From contig MU277678.1 of the NCBI GenBank assembly GCA_022385805.1, positions 355,413-419,412 on the forward strand: a stretch of DNA of 64,000 nt. The letters are read 5' to 3'. The notes under the pieces are model-generated. The model did no database searches. It saw only the letters and a list, made by a program, of their open reading frames with translations, and was not told the origin of the DNA. Below, in pieces: positions 10,142-21,541 of this stretch. Within the stretch, counting starts at the first letter, position 1. Every line of letters begins with the position of its first letter. The position numbers and the translations under genes are program-made. This DNA is from Pilatotrama ljubarskyi (Eukaryota; Basidiomycota; Agaricomycetes; Polyporales; Polyporaceae).

Positions 10142-12093
10142 TTACAGGTTGAACACTTGGTAGTCGAACTGGACGAAGCTGCCCCAGTAACTGGTGTTGC
10201 ACGCGCCGACGGTCGCCATGCCGGGAGCACCTAGATTGATCGCATTGACGTTGTCCGTGCCCGCGACGTTCCAGGAGGCGAAGCCGCTAGCGTTGGGGTC
10301 GCCATTGTGGAGGAAGTTGCTGTAGCGCGCCTGCATCTCCTTGATCAAGGCGGACTGGGCAGCGGTGGGGTTGGGTACAGTGCCAAACTGTATGCTTCTC
10401 GTTATAGACGTTTGCGTATATTGAACAGGAGTGAACACTTACAATGATCTGGATATCGTCCTGATGGCAGACAGCGCCGCCGCTAGTGCAGAACGGGACG
10501 TCGTCATTGCCGGGGTATGTGGCGCCGACCAGGTACTCCCCTACATATGCCTTCCCGCCGTTGCCGACCCAGTTACGGGCGAACTGCCAGGAAGCACAGC
10601 GCCAGATCTGGTCGGTACCGAGCTCTTCGAGCTGTGGGCGCTGGTCGGGGTCAACGCCGTCGACCGCAGGAGAGAGCGCGTAGACAGCGGTGTTGAGGAT
10701 GCGATTCGTGCGCGGGTTGCCAAAGGTGAATGACACCAGCTGCTCGTAGAGCGAGTCGTTCACGCCGTCAGGGAAGCCGGCGTATATGGTCGGACCCGCC
10801 TCGTTGCGTACGGTGGAAACGATGACAGGCTTAGACACCTTGGGGAATGGCGAGGTGGAGTCGAGAGTGCTGGTAATGAGCGTGTTGTCTCGGACAGGGC
10901 GTATCGGCTCCGAGGCACCCAGGGCGGGGTCGAGCTCGTTGTTAGCGGCCATGTCCAGGATTGCGTCCTGTGCAGACATGACGTCGTCCAAGGAGAGCGC
11001 GTTGATGCACGCCGTATCCGTAGCGGCGCAGTTCAGGTTCTGCGTGAAGAGATCTAGCAGGTTCTGATGCAGACTCGTCGAGAGGAATCCGAAGTCCTGA
11101 AGGGATCAGTCAACAAAAGCGCATCATTAAGCATCCGTAATGACACTCACCATGGGGTCAGACTGCAGAATCGCTGACTGGAACATAGAGGAAGCGGCGG
11201 GAACAGCCAAGATGGCTCTGACCATGTTGGCACCTGAGCTCTGGCCGGCGATTGTGATCTTGGATGCAGAACCGCCGAAGCTCGGGACAACCTTCTGCAG
11301 GAATGCCATAGCCGTGATCACGTCTGTGACAGCCAAGTTGTTGGTTCCGGAGGGAGCGAGGAAACCGAGCTGTGCGAGTTTAAGATTCATACCCTACCAC
11401 GCACGGCGTGGAAAAGGACTTACGGCACCAAGACGGTACTGAATGACGGCGACAATCGAGTTCGTGGCGGCGGCGAGCTTAGATCCATCCAGACCGGCGT
11501 CAGTAGCAGAACCTGTAACAAATGAACCGCCATGGATCCTGCAGGCAAGGTCAGAAGGCACGGCAATTATGAGGCTGGGAAGAATACTCGCCACATGAAC
11601 GTGGGCGCGTCGCTTCCCTTCGATATCGACGACGGGACATAGAGGATCATTGACAGGCAGTCTTCAGTGCCCTCGACAGAATCGCCGTTGAGTTGAGCAC
11701 ATGGCACGGGCAAGGCTGTGACATCAGATGATCCATTGCTATCAACCATGTTGTCAACTCGCGGCGTATCGTATAGGGCACATCAAACAGTACTCACGGC
11801 AGCTCCCACTTCAAGGCCACGGTCGACGGCTGCCAGCGGGTGACGGACGCATACTTGACAGCAAAGCGTGTAGCCCCCGCATCGTCCGACGTTCCCTGAG
11901 CTGTTCCGATGGGGGTACTGACGGAAACTGTGCTCGAGGTGCTATCGCGCGGGCACAGGACCTTCGCAAGTCTCGGGGACAGCTTGCAGAGCTCGCTCTT
12001 CCAGCGGTAGGGCGGGAAGTTGACATGGATCGGAAGAGCCGTTGCCCAAGACGCAAGCAGCAGGGGGATGAACAGGGACCAGAAGCCAACCAT
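10142..12093 (-). CDS. Secreted type-B carboxylesterase/lipase
   Basis: Alpha/beta-hydrolase of the carboxylesterase type-B family, predicted extracellular. The N-terminus MVGFWSLFIPLLLASWATA is a clear signal peptide. Later exons contain EDCLSM, IHGGSFVTGSATDAG (oxyanion-hole region), IVAVIQYRLGA, LGFLAPSGTNN and the nucleophile elbow ITIAGQSSGANMV with Ser in GQSSG. The acid is likely the Glu in STVRNEAGPTIYAGFPD, and the His is in VCHQDDIQIIFG, joined across an intron to TVPNPTAAQ. The C-terminus is SYWGSFVQFDYQVFNL. Several short introns, full family length of about 550 residues. Basidiomycete members hydrolyse triglycerides, sterol or carotenoid esters; the substrate here cannot be told. 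Confidence 0.9.
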
Positions 12094-14302
12094 GTCGTTC
12101 TATGAAGTAGAAGAAGCAAGTAAGATACCAGATGGATGTGTCCAAAGTCTAAGAGGGCGAAGGGAGGCTGCCTGAGATCCCGAGACGAGGAATGGAGGGT
12201 TTATATGAGCGAGCAGACCGCCCTTGCGAGCAGCTGTCAGAAATGCGAAGCTCTAGAAAACGAGACGGACAGGGGCGAACGGATGACGGTAAGGAACAGA
12301 GATGTGTGAGATGCCCGGAAGGTCTGAGCATTTTGACTGTATGGAGAACAATGCCGCGCTCGCAGAGTCCTGCAGCCAGATGGTGATGTGAGCGCTTCCT
12401 GCCCACACGTGGGAGATCAAACACCTCACCTGCCTTTCTCGGTAATTGCCTTGTGCTGAGAATGGGAGGACGCCAGCCGCACGCCCATCGTCTTCCGCCA
12501 CACGTACCTGGAGAGGAAGACTTCTTGCAGTCGTACCTGGCCGGAGCAGGCACACGAGATAGATATCGGTGCGTGCGGTCGAGGCCGCTGTGTCGCTCGC
12601 GGGTTAATCCTCGGTCCTTGGGCTTGTACGACGTGCCGCCGCTCGTCGGAGCGGCCTTCAAACATCAGGACAGGGCCCGAATACGGCGCACAAAAGATCG
12701 ATGTGCTTGTTCTCAGCCTCACCACTCCCCCTTCCGAGCAGCGGCGTAGTACTGTGTAGAGCAATCCAGGCCTGTGGCCGAGTTCTGCATAAGGCGGTTG
12801 GGCCTCTGGCCACATTGCGCTCTACCATGTTTGCAGGATACCAATCGGGGCGCGCGCGGCTCGTGCCGTCACTAGACCACGCTGTTCGCGATTGAGTAAT
12901 CGAGGTTGTTAAGAACGACAACCGACCTTCTCAGAGCCGAACAGACCGGCGGCATTTGGGCGCACCTGAACAACGGAAGCTGCAATGCGCCCTACTGCAC
13001 CCAGGTGCCGAGCGACTCGGTCGTTCCATCTAGAACAACGTGTACAACGGAGCGTGCTGCTGGGAGACACAAGGTTCTGCAAATGCGGTGTTGTTAATTA
13101 TGGCAGCAGTTGGAGGCGCGTGAGTGCCTGGGACTGACGCACTTGTATAGCCGGAGCCTTGTGTACAACGGCCGGCATCCGCTGAGTTTGTATGGCAGCC
13201 GCCATACTCGTGAAGGCATGTTCCTGAGCGGAGCACAGATAATCATTCGCGCTGACATGACTCCAAGACATACGACCTGAAATGCTGACTCGTCAATGAA
13301 CGGTATGGGTACTCGGGGAGAAAGGTTCACCTTCCTTGCCGAATGAACTTCCGCTGCCGGGTTCACATATTCAGTGACCTGCATACACACGGCGCATGCG
13401 TGTTTTGAGGAAAACCGGCCTACTCACTTTTCATCTCACGACTCCCCTTAGTTCTGTTTGGAAGCGAAAGGAAACACGCTGTATATGGGGTGTATTGAGG
13501 TAGGCATTGAACATGCCAAGCATAGTGCAGTGCCCCACGGCCAATTATGTCGTCATGCCCGTGTACCTCGAATGCGGACCGAACATAAGACAACAGAGAT
13601 CCTGCACATACGGCAGTTCATGAGGTAACCAAGGCTCCTCCGTCAGTTGCCTGGAACACAGATGTTTTCTCACTTGGTCTACTTTGTCTGAGGGTCAACA
13701 CGTAGACATACCAGTAGGCGCAAGCAAAGAAACACGCACCCTCGTAGACATGAGGGCCCCGAAGCAAGCTGACAGAGCGCCAGAAAGACTACTGCTCAAG
13801 TCCGGGCAGGTATTCCTAGGCCTGTAGCATCACAACCTGTAGCGTGCGATGGGTGTGTGGCTGCGGGTTGTGGGCTCTAGGGCGGAGTAACGCCGGAGTA
13901 CGTCTGTATGCGCCTCCGCAACGTCAAATACTGTATTCCAGATCACAAGAAACAGTGCGTTTACATGGCCGAGCATCATCTGCGTCGTTATATGCGCCTT
14001 AGAGCCAGTGGTGGTGGTGGATAGAGCGGAAGTGAGTGTCGTGAAAGCGCCCGCCGCGCATGGGCGCTTACGCTGCTCGCGTTTTGCGTCATACCCTCGG
14101 TGGACCGTGTCGAGTCTACGCCCGCGAGTACTGCACTGTACAGTACTTGGCTTTCACCTAACACACAGGCTGGCGGCACCTTACTTGCGACTCATCTCGT
14201 CGACGCGTAGCAATCTCGTCTCATTGTTCTGAGATACCTTCCTCTCCGCATACGCCCTAGGTCTCAGCCACTTCTCGTATCTCAGACTCGGAGGTTGAAG
14301 CC
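12094..14302. other. Long intergenic region
   Basis: About 2.2 kb between two divergent genes, larger than most spacers here. Apart from the TATA box I found no chain of exons with a protein-like reading, no tRNA and no transposon termini. A short GTGGTGGTGGTGG run lies near 14010. Could hold a long promoter, a non-coding RNA or decayed sequence. Confidence 0.4.
12200..12205 (-). promoter_or_regulatory. TATA box of the carboxylesterase
   Basis: TATAAA on the minus strand, 107 nt upstream of the start codon at 12093. Call rests on motif and spacing. Confidence 0.5.
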
Positions 14303-17019
14303 ATGTCCTCCCCGGTCAAAGTGTGGGTACCGCAACCGTCTCGAGGGCAAGGCTGCCGGCTCACGTATACGAAGTCTTACCGTTGGGTCCGCAGTCGGCG
14401 CCATTCGCGAGCTCTTCGCCAAGATCAAAGCCATTGACGAGAAGCATGGCAAGTTCGACTTCGCTCTGTGTATTGGTGACTTCTTCGGTCCGCCAAAGGA
14501 CGCGTCAGAAGCGTATGCGGAGGACGATGAGCTCATACAACTGCTCGAGGGCCGATTGGAAGGTCGCGTCGTTCATGTGTCCACGTATGTACCCATCGCT
14601 CAAGATACCCTGTTGCAGCCCCAATGGAATGCTACATCATGCAAGGCGAACATCCTTTGCCACCACCCGTAATCGAGAAATTTGCGAAGACGGGCGGCGC
14701 ATTGAACAAGAATGTGTTCCTCCTCCGTGAGTAACGAGATTCAGCTCGGTACAGGCAGGTTCTGACGGTGGGGCGAGTGTAGACAAATCCGGAGTGCTCA
14801 ACACAGCTCAGGGGATCCGCATTGCTTGCTTGGGTGGCGTTTACGACTCAAACATGTATACCGCCGCAGAGTCAGCGCATGTATGGACTCGTTCGCATGT
14901 TCGCGGGGGGGTTTCACTAACAGACATCCATCGCAGGGATTCACGTCACCTTATTTCACCGCTCAAAATATCGAGAAGCTGCTAGCCAACACCATGACCA
15001 GCTCCAAGCCTCAACAACAGAACTATACCTCGCTCGCGGCGATCAAATCCTCCACCACCCCGTCGCAGCTCGTGGATATTCTCATCACCAACGCCTGGCC
15101 GGCCGGTATCACACAGCTCTCCTCCGCTCCGCTGCCCGCTCCGGAGCTCTCTGCTATCGGGGTCGAGCCCGTAGCGGAGGTGGTGCGCAAGACCAAGCCG
15201 CGATACCACTTCGCCGCCGGAGGCGGACACCCTCCGAAGTTCTGGGAGCGGGAGCCGTTTCTGTGGGAGGACGACAACGGGCGCGTAAGCAGATTCGTCA
15301 GTCTCGGCGCGTTCGGCGGCGAGCAGCCGTCTGGGAAGAAGCAGCGGGTGCGTGCTTAAAGTGACATCCTGGGTGCTCGGTCAATGCGGATGTTGTGCTG
15401 ACCCTGTGCGCGTTGCCGTCGTCGCGCTTCCAGTGGTTCTACGCGTTTTCGATAACGCCACTTTCGCAAGCCAGCGAGCCGCCGCCGAAGCCGGCGAATG
15501 CGACACAGAACCCGTTCCTCCACCGTGCGCCGAAGCGGCCGCTAGATTCCGGAGAAGACTATCGGTGGGGTAACACCCAGCAGCCTGGGAAGCGTAGCAG
15601 GACAGGTCCGTGTGACTACAAGGATCGAGTGCAGCGTGACATCTGACGTATTTCCTCAGAGGGTGAGCCAGGAAAGCCTCCAGCAGGTTATAAATGCAAG
15701 ATCTGCGAGTCTCCCGAAGTGCGTATCTGCAGTTATGGCTCTAGCAATGACTAATCGCTGCGCAATAGCACTTCATCACTGACTGTCCGGAGAGGGAGAA
15801 ACCCAAAGAAGGGTATATCTGCCGGATCTGTAACGAGGTAAGGGGACGACAGCCTGTGTACGTCCTCGACGCTAAAGCAGATCATCCTAGCCCGGCCACT
15901 TTATCCGCGACTGCCCTGTGAAGCACGCGGTAGGCGACACAGGCGGCAAGAAGCCTCGAGAAGGATATGTGTGCAGAGCATGTGGGAGCGAGCTGCACTA
16001 CATCCAGGACTGTCCCGTGGCGCAGCAGACGGGACCTCGCGAAGGTGGCGGCAGGCGAGGACCGCCGAAGCCCATCGCGCGTACGTGACATGGCGCTGCT
16101 CGTGTGTGTGCCTTGGGAGCAATAGCTGACCGATCGGCGCAGCGGACGAGTGCTGGTTCTGCCTGTCGAATCCAAACCTGGCGTGAGTGCAATTGCCCAC
16201 TTCCGAGACAACACCTCTGACGGTTATTCTGCCTATAGAAAGCACCTCATTGTGTCCATCGGCTTGGAATGCTACGTGACGCTTCCGAAGGGCCAGATCA
16301 TTCCCACGCACCAGGACAAGAACCATCCGAACGCGCCCTCAGTACCGGGTGGCGGCCATGTCCTCATCGTGCCCATCACGCACTACCCAACCTACCTCTC
16401 GATCCCACCGGACTTGGCCGATCCCATCCTCGAGGAGACGGAGAAGTGCGTCGCCCTCCCCGCACAAAATCCGCAAAGACCCGGTACTCAACTAAGTATA
16501 AACCCAACAGGTACAAGTCGGCGCTGCGGGCGATGTACGCCGAGCACGGCGCGGTGGCCGTCTGCTTCGAGGTGGGCAGGATGAGCGCGAAGGGCGGGCA
16601 CGCGCACGTGCAGGTCGTGCCCGTGCCGAACAAGCTCCAGAACGCGATCGAGGACGTGTTCCGCGAGGAGGGTCGCGCGCACGGCATCGAGTGGGAGGAA
16701 GACCCGGACGAAGCGCTCCGTGCGTGCGGCGGCGGGCGCGGCAGCTACTTCCGCGTCGACCTGCCGGACGGGCGGAAGATGGTGCATCTGATCAGGGAAC
16801 ATGGCCCTTTCAGCATTCAGTTCGGAAGGTGAGTCCAGGGAAACGGTAGCGGTGATCGTGGTGCCGTGGACTGACTGGGCATATAGGCAGGTGTTGGTGT
16901 CCGTGCTCGGTATGCCGGACCGCTATGACTGGAAGGCGTGTACGCAGTCGGAAGAGGACGACAAGGAGGATGCGCAGGCTTTCAAGTCTGCATTCGCGGC
17001 GTTCGACCCGACCCTGTAG
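14303..17019 (+). CDS. CWF19L1: CWF19L1/Drn1-type splicing factor with three CCHC zinc knuckles
   Basis: Member of the CWF19 family, linked to lariat debranching and late spliceosome steps. Exon 1 MSSPVK splices at phase 2 into VLTVGSAVGAIRELFAKIKA and FDFALCIGDFFG, a metallophosphoesterase-like fold. Then VIEKFAKTGGALNKNVFLL, KSGVLNTAQGIRIACLGGVY and a linker with WFYAFSI. Three consecutive C-x2-C-x4-H-x4-C knuckles follow (CKICESPEHFITDC, CRICNEPGHFIRDC, CRACGSELHYIQDC), then the CwfJ C-terminal HIT-like part: DECWFCLSNPNL, HVLIVPITHYPTYLSIPP, GHAHVQVVPVP and a final YDWKAC block. Many small introns. The 3' end is 198 bp from APC15, tail-to-tail. Confidence 0.9.
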
Positions 17020-17217
17020 AGCATCTCATATACGCTTATGCACGGTCCGGCCAGTACGTTGTACAACAGGTGTTGCATGCTGTATTTACGTACGATTAGC
17101 TTTTCCGCGCGGCTGGCAACATATTGAGACCATTACATTGGAAATCCACGCGCGTTTGATATAGGTACACATGATATGCTACAGATTGTACATAACACAA
17201 AGACACTCAAGGCATAC

Positions 17218-17817
17218 TCATTCGATAATGTCGTCTGATGAATTCTCCTCAAAACTGTCCTCTTCGGGGTCCATATCCCCACTCGCATCGGCGGGTTGAT
17301 CCAGATCCTCCATGTCCGCGTCGAGGTCCTGGTCATCTTCGTCATCCTCCTCAGACGAGTTCTCGTCCTCATCCATGAGGGAGTTGCCATCCCCGCTATG
17401 TTCGGAGCCTTCAGAGCCTTCAGACGCGTCGTCGGCCTGAGGAGCGTCAGAGTGTACCGTTGCAGGCCATTCGCGCAGAAGCCACTCACGTCGTTCTTCT
17501 CCTCGTGTTGTGTCCATGTTCGACCGATTGGGACAAGGAAGTTGTAACCTCTGTTCTTGATCTCAAGGTTCTGAGCGGAATGGCGTATCAGGTTTCCAGA
17601 ATAGCGTGAAGGGCAAGTGCGAACGGACCTGGTCCTCGACCGCGTCCTCCTCGTCGCTCAGCTCCTCCATCTCGCGCCATAGGTCCCTGTAGTTGATGAA
17701 GCGCTCCCGGCGCTGCATGGACTGCGCCGGGGGTATTGGGTGCGGATGCGGGGGCAGCGGCAAAAGACGAGGGAAGACAGGGCTGCGGGGCAGGACGGTC
17801 GGCGAAGCCACAGACAT
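17218..17817 (-). CDS. apc15: Anaphase-promoting complex subunit 15 (Apc15/Mnd2) homologue
   Basis: Small acidic APC/C subunit that promotes turnover of the mitotic checkpoint complex. Three exons. Exon 1 starts at 17817 (MSVASPTVLPRSPVFPRLLP) and runs through YRDLWREMEELSDEED to a donor GTCCGT. Exon 2 carries NLEIKNRGYNFLVPIGRTW, matching the NNLVPIGKP block of human APC15. Exon 3 is almost wholly acidic (DEDENSSEEDDEDDQDLD and on), as in all Apc15 tails, ending SSDDIIE. About 160 residues. An in-frame upstream ATG at 17853 would add 12 residues. Recognition rests on the LVPIG block, the acidic tail and the size. Head-to-head with the F-box gene, about 310 bp apart. Confidence 0.75.
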
Positions 17818-18128
17818 GGTGGTCGTCGATCGAAAGGTGCGTCGGGGCGGCACCGGCGGGCCGCTCAGTGGGGATCACGTCGAAGCGCCCAAGACCGCGC
17901 TTCTCTGTTCTGGGCGCTAGCACTGCGGTGGGCAATCCGAAAGCCTCTCTACGTCGCTGCAGCGCAAGTAAGTACTGCGTACGTCCGGTGTACGTGCGGC
18001 AAACAGCCTCCACGTCGAGAGCGCAGCTGCGGAGTCATGCTCGTCGCTGTTCTCTACCTCCGTTGAGGACGCTCCCACCGAGCTCTTCTACTCACAATCA
18101 GTAGCTCTCTCCAGTTGCGCCGACCACT

Positions 18129-19775
18129 ATGCAGCAGCTTCATGACCCTTCACCTCACGCTAGGCCTCTATCGTCGCCACCAGCCATTGAGCGGTTGTCA
18201 GACGACTTGCTATATGCAATCTTTGAACTGCTACGCAGCTGGATATGTTTCCCAGGGGAGGCGGACGTACCCTATCGCCCGCTGTCTGGGCATACGCGTG
18301 TACGTTATTCACTCGGTGGACGCGTGTTATGTTGTGACCGGGCTTGTATCCGTCCACAGATCCCTCCGCCTAGCGAGTGCGAAGACGTGCCCCTGTGGAC
18401 CATACCCATCGTCCTGTCCCACGTCTGTGTACGTTGGCGCGCGTTCACTTTCGCGTCACCCCGCCTATGGAGCTTCGTCCGCGTCACTGGGTCGTTCCCC
18501 AACAGGATCATGATGCACCACTTCATCGAACGGTCCCAAGACTGCCCGTTATCCGTTCTCTTGACTATGCCGAAACCCAAGAGAAAGGGGGAGGAGACCA
18601 TCATCTTCGTTTACGATCTCCTCGCCGTCACCAGCGAGGTGGGAGACCACGCGGAGCGCATACAGGAACTAGGCGTCCTCCTACCGTCGCGCTCGTCCAA
18701 TTTAATCCTGGAAGACCTCGCGCATTCTCCGCTCTCAAACCTGCAGAAGCTCTGGTTAGATGCTGGCGAGAACCTCAGCGTCGGTGACAAGCCCGTCTCG
18801 CTCCTCAGTGTCAATCCGTCGTCTATGCGCATCTTCCATGCGAACGGTATCTCAGTCGACTGGCTGGCGTTCGAGGGCCTTGTTCGTCTGGAGCTTTCAT
18901 GGGGTTCTCCGCCTACTCTCCCGGAGCTCCTTTACACACTGAGGAAAAGCCCTTGCCTAGAAGTCCTGAAGCTTCACATCCCTTGTTCTTACACCGATGA
19001 CAGTGTAACGGACCAGGGTCCGCCTGTCCACCTACCGCACCTCCGCAAGCTGCGTCTCACCACCAATGCCCATGGTGATGGCGCATTCGCGGTTCTCCCA
19101 CACATCACATATTCCTCCACGACAGACGTAGAGTTACATTCCAGAGCACGATTGCCACCGGACCTTCGTGAAAACGAGTCGCTTGCTCGAATCGCGGCCG
19201 CCGTCGAGCGTGCAGATCTATACCTGGAGCCTCGCAACCGAGTACTAGTCAAGTCCGATCTCCCAAGCATCGCGATCACTTATCCCGCTATATTTCGCGG
19301 CGAGCACTATCAGTGGGCCGATCCCGGTACCCACCTCGACCCACGTCTATGTGAAGCCTTCCTGGCGGTCCCATTCCCTGCCCTCACAACGCTCTCCATC
19401 TTCGCGAGCAGACTCGATCCCTTCCGGGGCGCGTCCATAGAGCAGTTCAACCTGCTTTTCGCCGTCGTGTCGACCATCACGCACCTCCGGCTGGACATCG
19501 ACCCTGCGTACCTCCCGGTCATCACCGCTGCGTTGAGCAAGTTCGAGGATGAGGTGGACGAGGCGAGGAGCGTTCGCTGCCCGAACCTCCGGTGCTGGAC
19601 TGTCGTTTGGAGTCGAGAGCCCTCGGTGGATGACTTTTGGCTGATTGAGCGATGTTGTGCCCGTCGCGCCGCTGCGGGCGTGCCCCTGGAACAGTTGGAG
19701 ACCACGGCAGTTCCGGAGCTTGTCCTCGCCAACCTTCAGCTGGCGGTCGGCCACATATCTGTCCTACATGAGTAG
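18129..19775 (+). CDS. F-box protein, basidiomycete LRR-like type
   Basis: Probable substrate receptor of an SCF ubiquitin ligase. The N-terminal F-box begins IERLSDDLLYAIFELL and resumes with IPIVLSHVCVRWRAFTFAS followed by PRLWSFV; these parts are separated by about 60 residues, unusually far. The rest is an LRR-like region of the kind greatly expanded in Agaricomycetes (repeated L-x2-L-x-L patterns such as LVRLELSWGSPPTLPELL and LTTLSIFASRL). It reads as one 548-codon frame. However, 18300-18359 has GTACGT at one end and CCACAG at the other and is exactly 60 nt, so it may be a frame-neutral intron inside the F-box. The target protein cannot be inferred. Confidence 0.8.
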   Translation: MQQLHDPSPHARPLSSPPAIERLSDDLLYAIFELLRSWICFPGEADVPYRPLSGHTRVRYSLGGRVLCCDRACIRPQIPPPSECEDVPLWTIPIVLSHVCVRWRAFTFASPRLWSFVRVTGSFPNRIMMHHFIERSQDCPLSVLLTMPKPKRKGEETIIFVYDLLAVTSEVGDHAERIQELGVLLPSRSSNLILEDLAHSPLSNLQKLWLDAGENLSVGDKPVSLLSVNPSSMRIFHANGISVDWLAFEGLVRLELSWGSPPTLPELLYTLRKSPCLEVLKLHIPCSYTDDSVTDQGPPVHLPHLRKLRLTTNAHGDGAFAVLPHITYSSTTDVELHSRARLPPDLRENESLARIAAAVERADLYLEPRNRVLVKSDLPSIAITYPAIFRGEHYQWADPGTHLDPRLCEAFLAVPFPALTTLSIFASRLDPFRGASIEQFNLLFAVVSTITHLRLDIDPAYLPVITAALSKFEDEVDEARSVRCPNLRCWTVVWSREPSVDDFWLIERCCARRAAAGVPLEQLETTAVPELVLANLQLAVGHISVLHE

Positions 19776-20126
19776 AAGGCTGGCTCTTCTCGTGTTCTCT
19801 GAATCTATTTAGCCTGGCTATTTCGTGTCGCGTCTGTGTAACCTACTCTTTGCAATATCGCGAAGGGTGATGCCGCTCGGAGTGGGTGGAGGGGTAGTCT
19901 CAAAGGCAGGTCGAGGAGTGCTCAGTAGTCCGGCGTCAGGGCGTGACCAGCAGGATAGACTTTTCTTGAAGTTGGATACCGTAGCATGAGGGTTTTCACA
20001 AGTTACTTCACCGCGCCCGCTCTACTGATTACATAGTGTATGCTACATCTAGCAAAGAGCTGCTAATGCTTACATGGGGTTATCCAACGTCTACGGTAGG
20101 GGGAGCAGACGATCAACGGGAAGGAT
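19776..20126. other. Intergenic, convergent 3' ends
   Basis: About 350 bp between the F-box and arginase stops. No feature seen. Confidence 0.45.
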
Positions 20127-21541
20127 TCAGAGTAGGGTCTCGCCTGTGTAGAATGTCAGTCTCCCGCAGTTGAGTGAGACGGCATGTGGCGCGTACCGAG
20201 AGCGGATCTTGCGAGCGAGCAGCCGACAGCAACAGTCTGCTTGGCGGATTCATTGTCAGCGAGGGACGGGTTGACCTCCTACCCATACATTGAGCGTCTG
20301 CTTCTGGTGACCGCATACTCAGAACATACCATGATGTCGAGCGCGACAAGGCACCCAGTCTCGTAGACCGCTTCGCAGATATAGTGGCCCTCCCGGAAGG
20401 TGAGACCACCCCGGACGGGCGTACCGGTCGAAGGCGCGACGCTCGGGTCGAGCGCATCGACGTCGAAGCTCAGGTGGATCGGCAGCTTGCGGCCAGGGTT
20501 GACGTGGTCGAGCGCCATCTCGACGACGCGCCCGATGCCGTACTTGTCGACCTCGTGCATGCTGAACGCCTTGATGCCGTTCTCGCGCAGGATCCGGCGC
20601 TCACCCGCGTCGACGTCGCGCAGGCCGATGTAAACGAGCCGGTTCGGCTTGAGCAGCGGCTTCACCCACGCGAACTCCTCGACTTTGGGCCCAATTCCAA
20701 GCAGGAAGGAGAGCGGCATGCCATGGATGTTGCCTGTATTATCCCCGATGTACGGAGCTGGGTGAGCGCCGAGGGTGCGGATTGCGAAAGCTACGGGAAT
20801 GCGTACCGGAGTCCGTGGTCTCGGCGGTGTTTATGTCGGCATGTGCGTCTACCCAGATAACGCAGGCATCGGGGTACTTCCTGGACGCCACGTCAGTCAG
20901 ATACAATTCTGCCAGCGATGCACAGAGGCGTGCTAAACATACTCGAGCGTTCCCGAGATAGTGCCCATGGCCTGTGCTCGCCATACATGAGTTGCGCCGA
21001 AGATTCGTGCGAGAGCCGACCTACCAGAGAGTGATCGCCTCCAAGCGTAAGAGGAAGCTGGCCCTTCTTCGCGTGGTCGCCGACGACCTTCGCGACGGCT
21101 TCGCAGACACGCGACACGAACCGGGGGTTCTTGAGCTTGCCAATTGGAGGATCATTCTCGGCTCCGATCTCCTCGAACTGGTGGTGACCGTCGAACTGAA
21201 CTTTCCAGCCAAGCTCAGTGAGCTGCTCTGGGAGGCCCGCCTCGACGAGATGGATGGGGCCCTTGTCTACACCGAGCTTAGCCTGCGGCGTAGGGCGTGA
21301 GCGTCTGAATGATCGAAGTGGCTCGCGGACACTTACCTGGCCGCCTCTAGAATAGATCGTTTGGCGAGATCAACGCGTGTCCGCTTCTGCACCACGCAGT
21401 TCTCACCTGAATGGACAGCCTACAATCTATTGAACTGGTCAGAGCCGAGGACGTGCAGTGGAAGAGATGAGAGGCGCTCACCGCTACGGTCTTGGGGTCC
21501 GGGAGGAAGCGAGAGACGGAGGATTCGATGTGCGAGGCCAT
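20127..21541 (-). CDS. car1: Arginase
   Basis: Mn-dependent hydrolase of L-arginine to ornithine and urea. Starts [20 protein letters not shown] (exactly 60 nt). It is followed by a 20-nt exon (21407-21426) and a 10-nt exon (21337-21346) that together encode IVGCPFRGGQ. Then [50 protein letters not shown] (metal His), [12 protein letters not shown] (metal Asp/His), [29 protein letters not shown] (metal Asp pair and substrate site), and after two more introns [20 protein letters not shown], ending LGETLL. All ligands are present and length is normal. Head-to-head with an aminotransferase gene. Confidence 0.95.

Noticed and set aside
12094..14302. Several 60-170-codon frames on both strands
   Set aside because: They overlap each other, have no domain signal and could not be spliced into a coherent protein.
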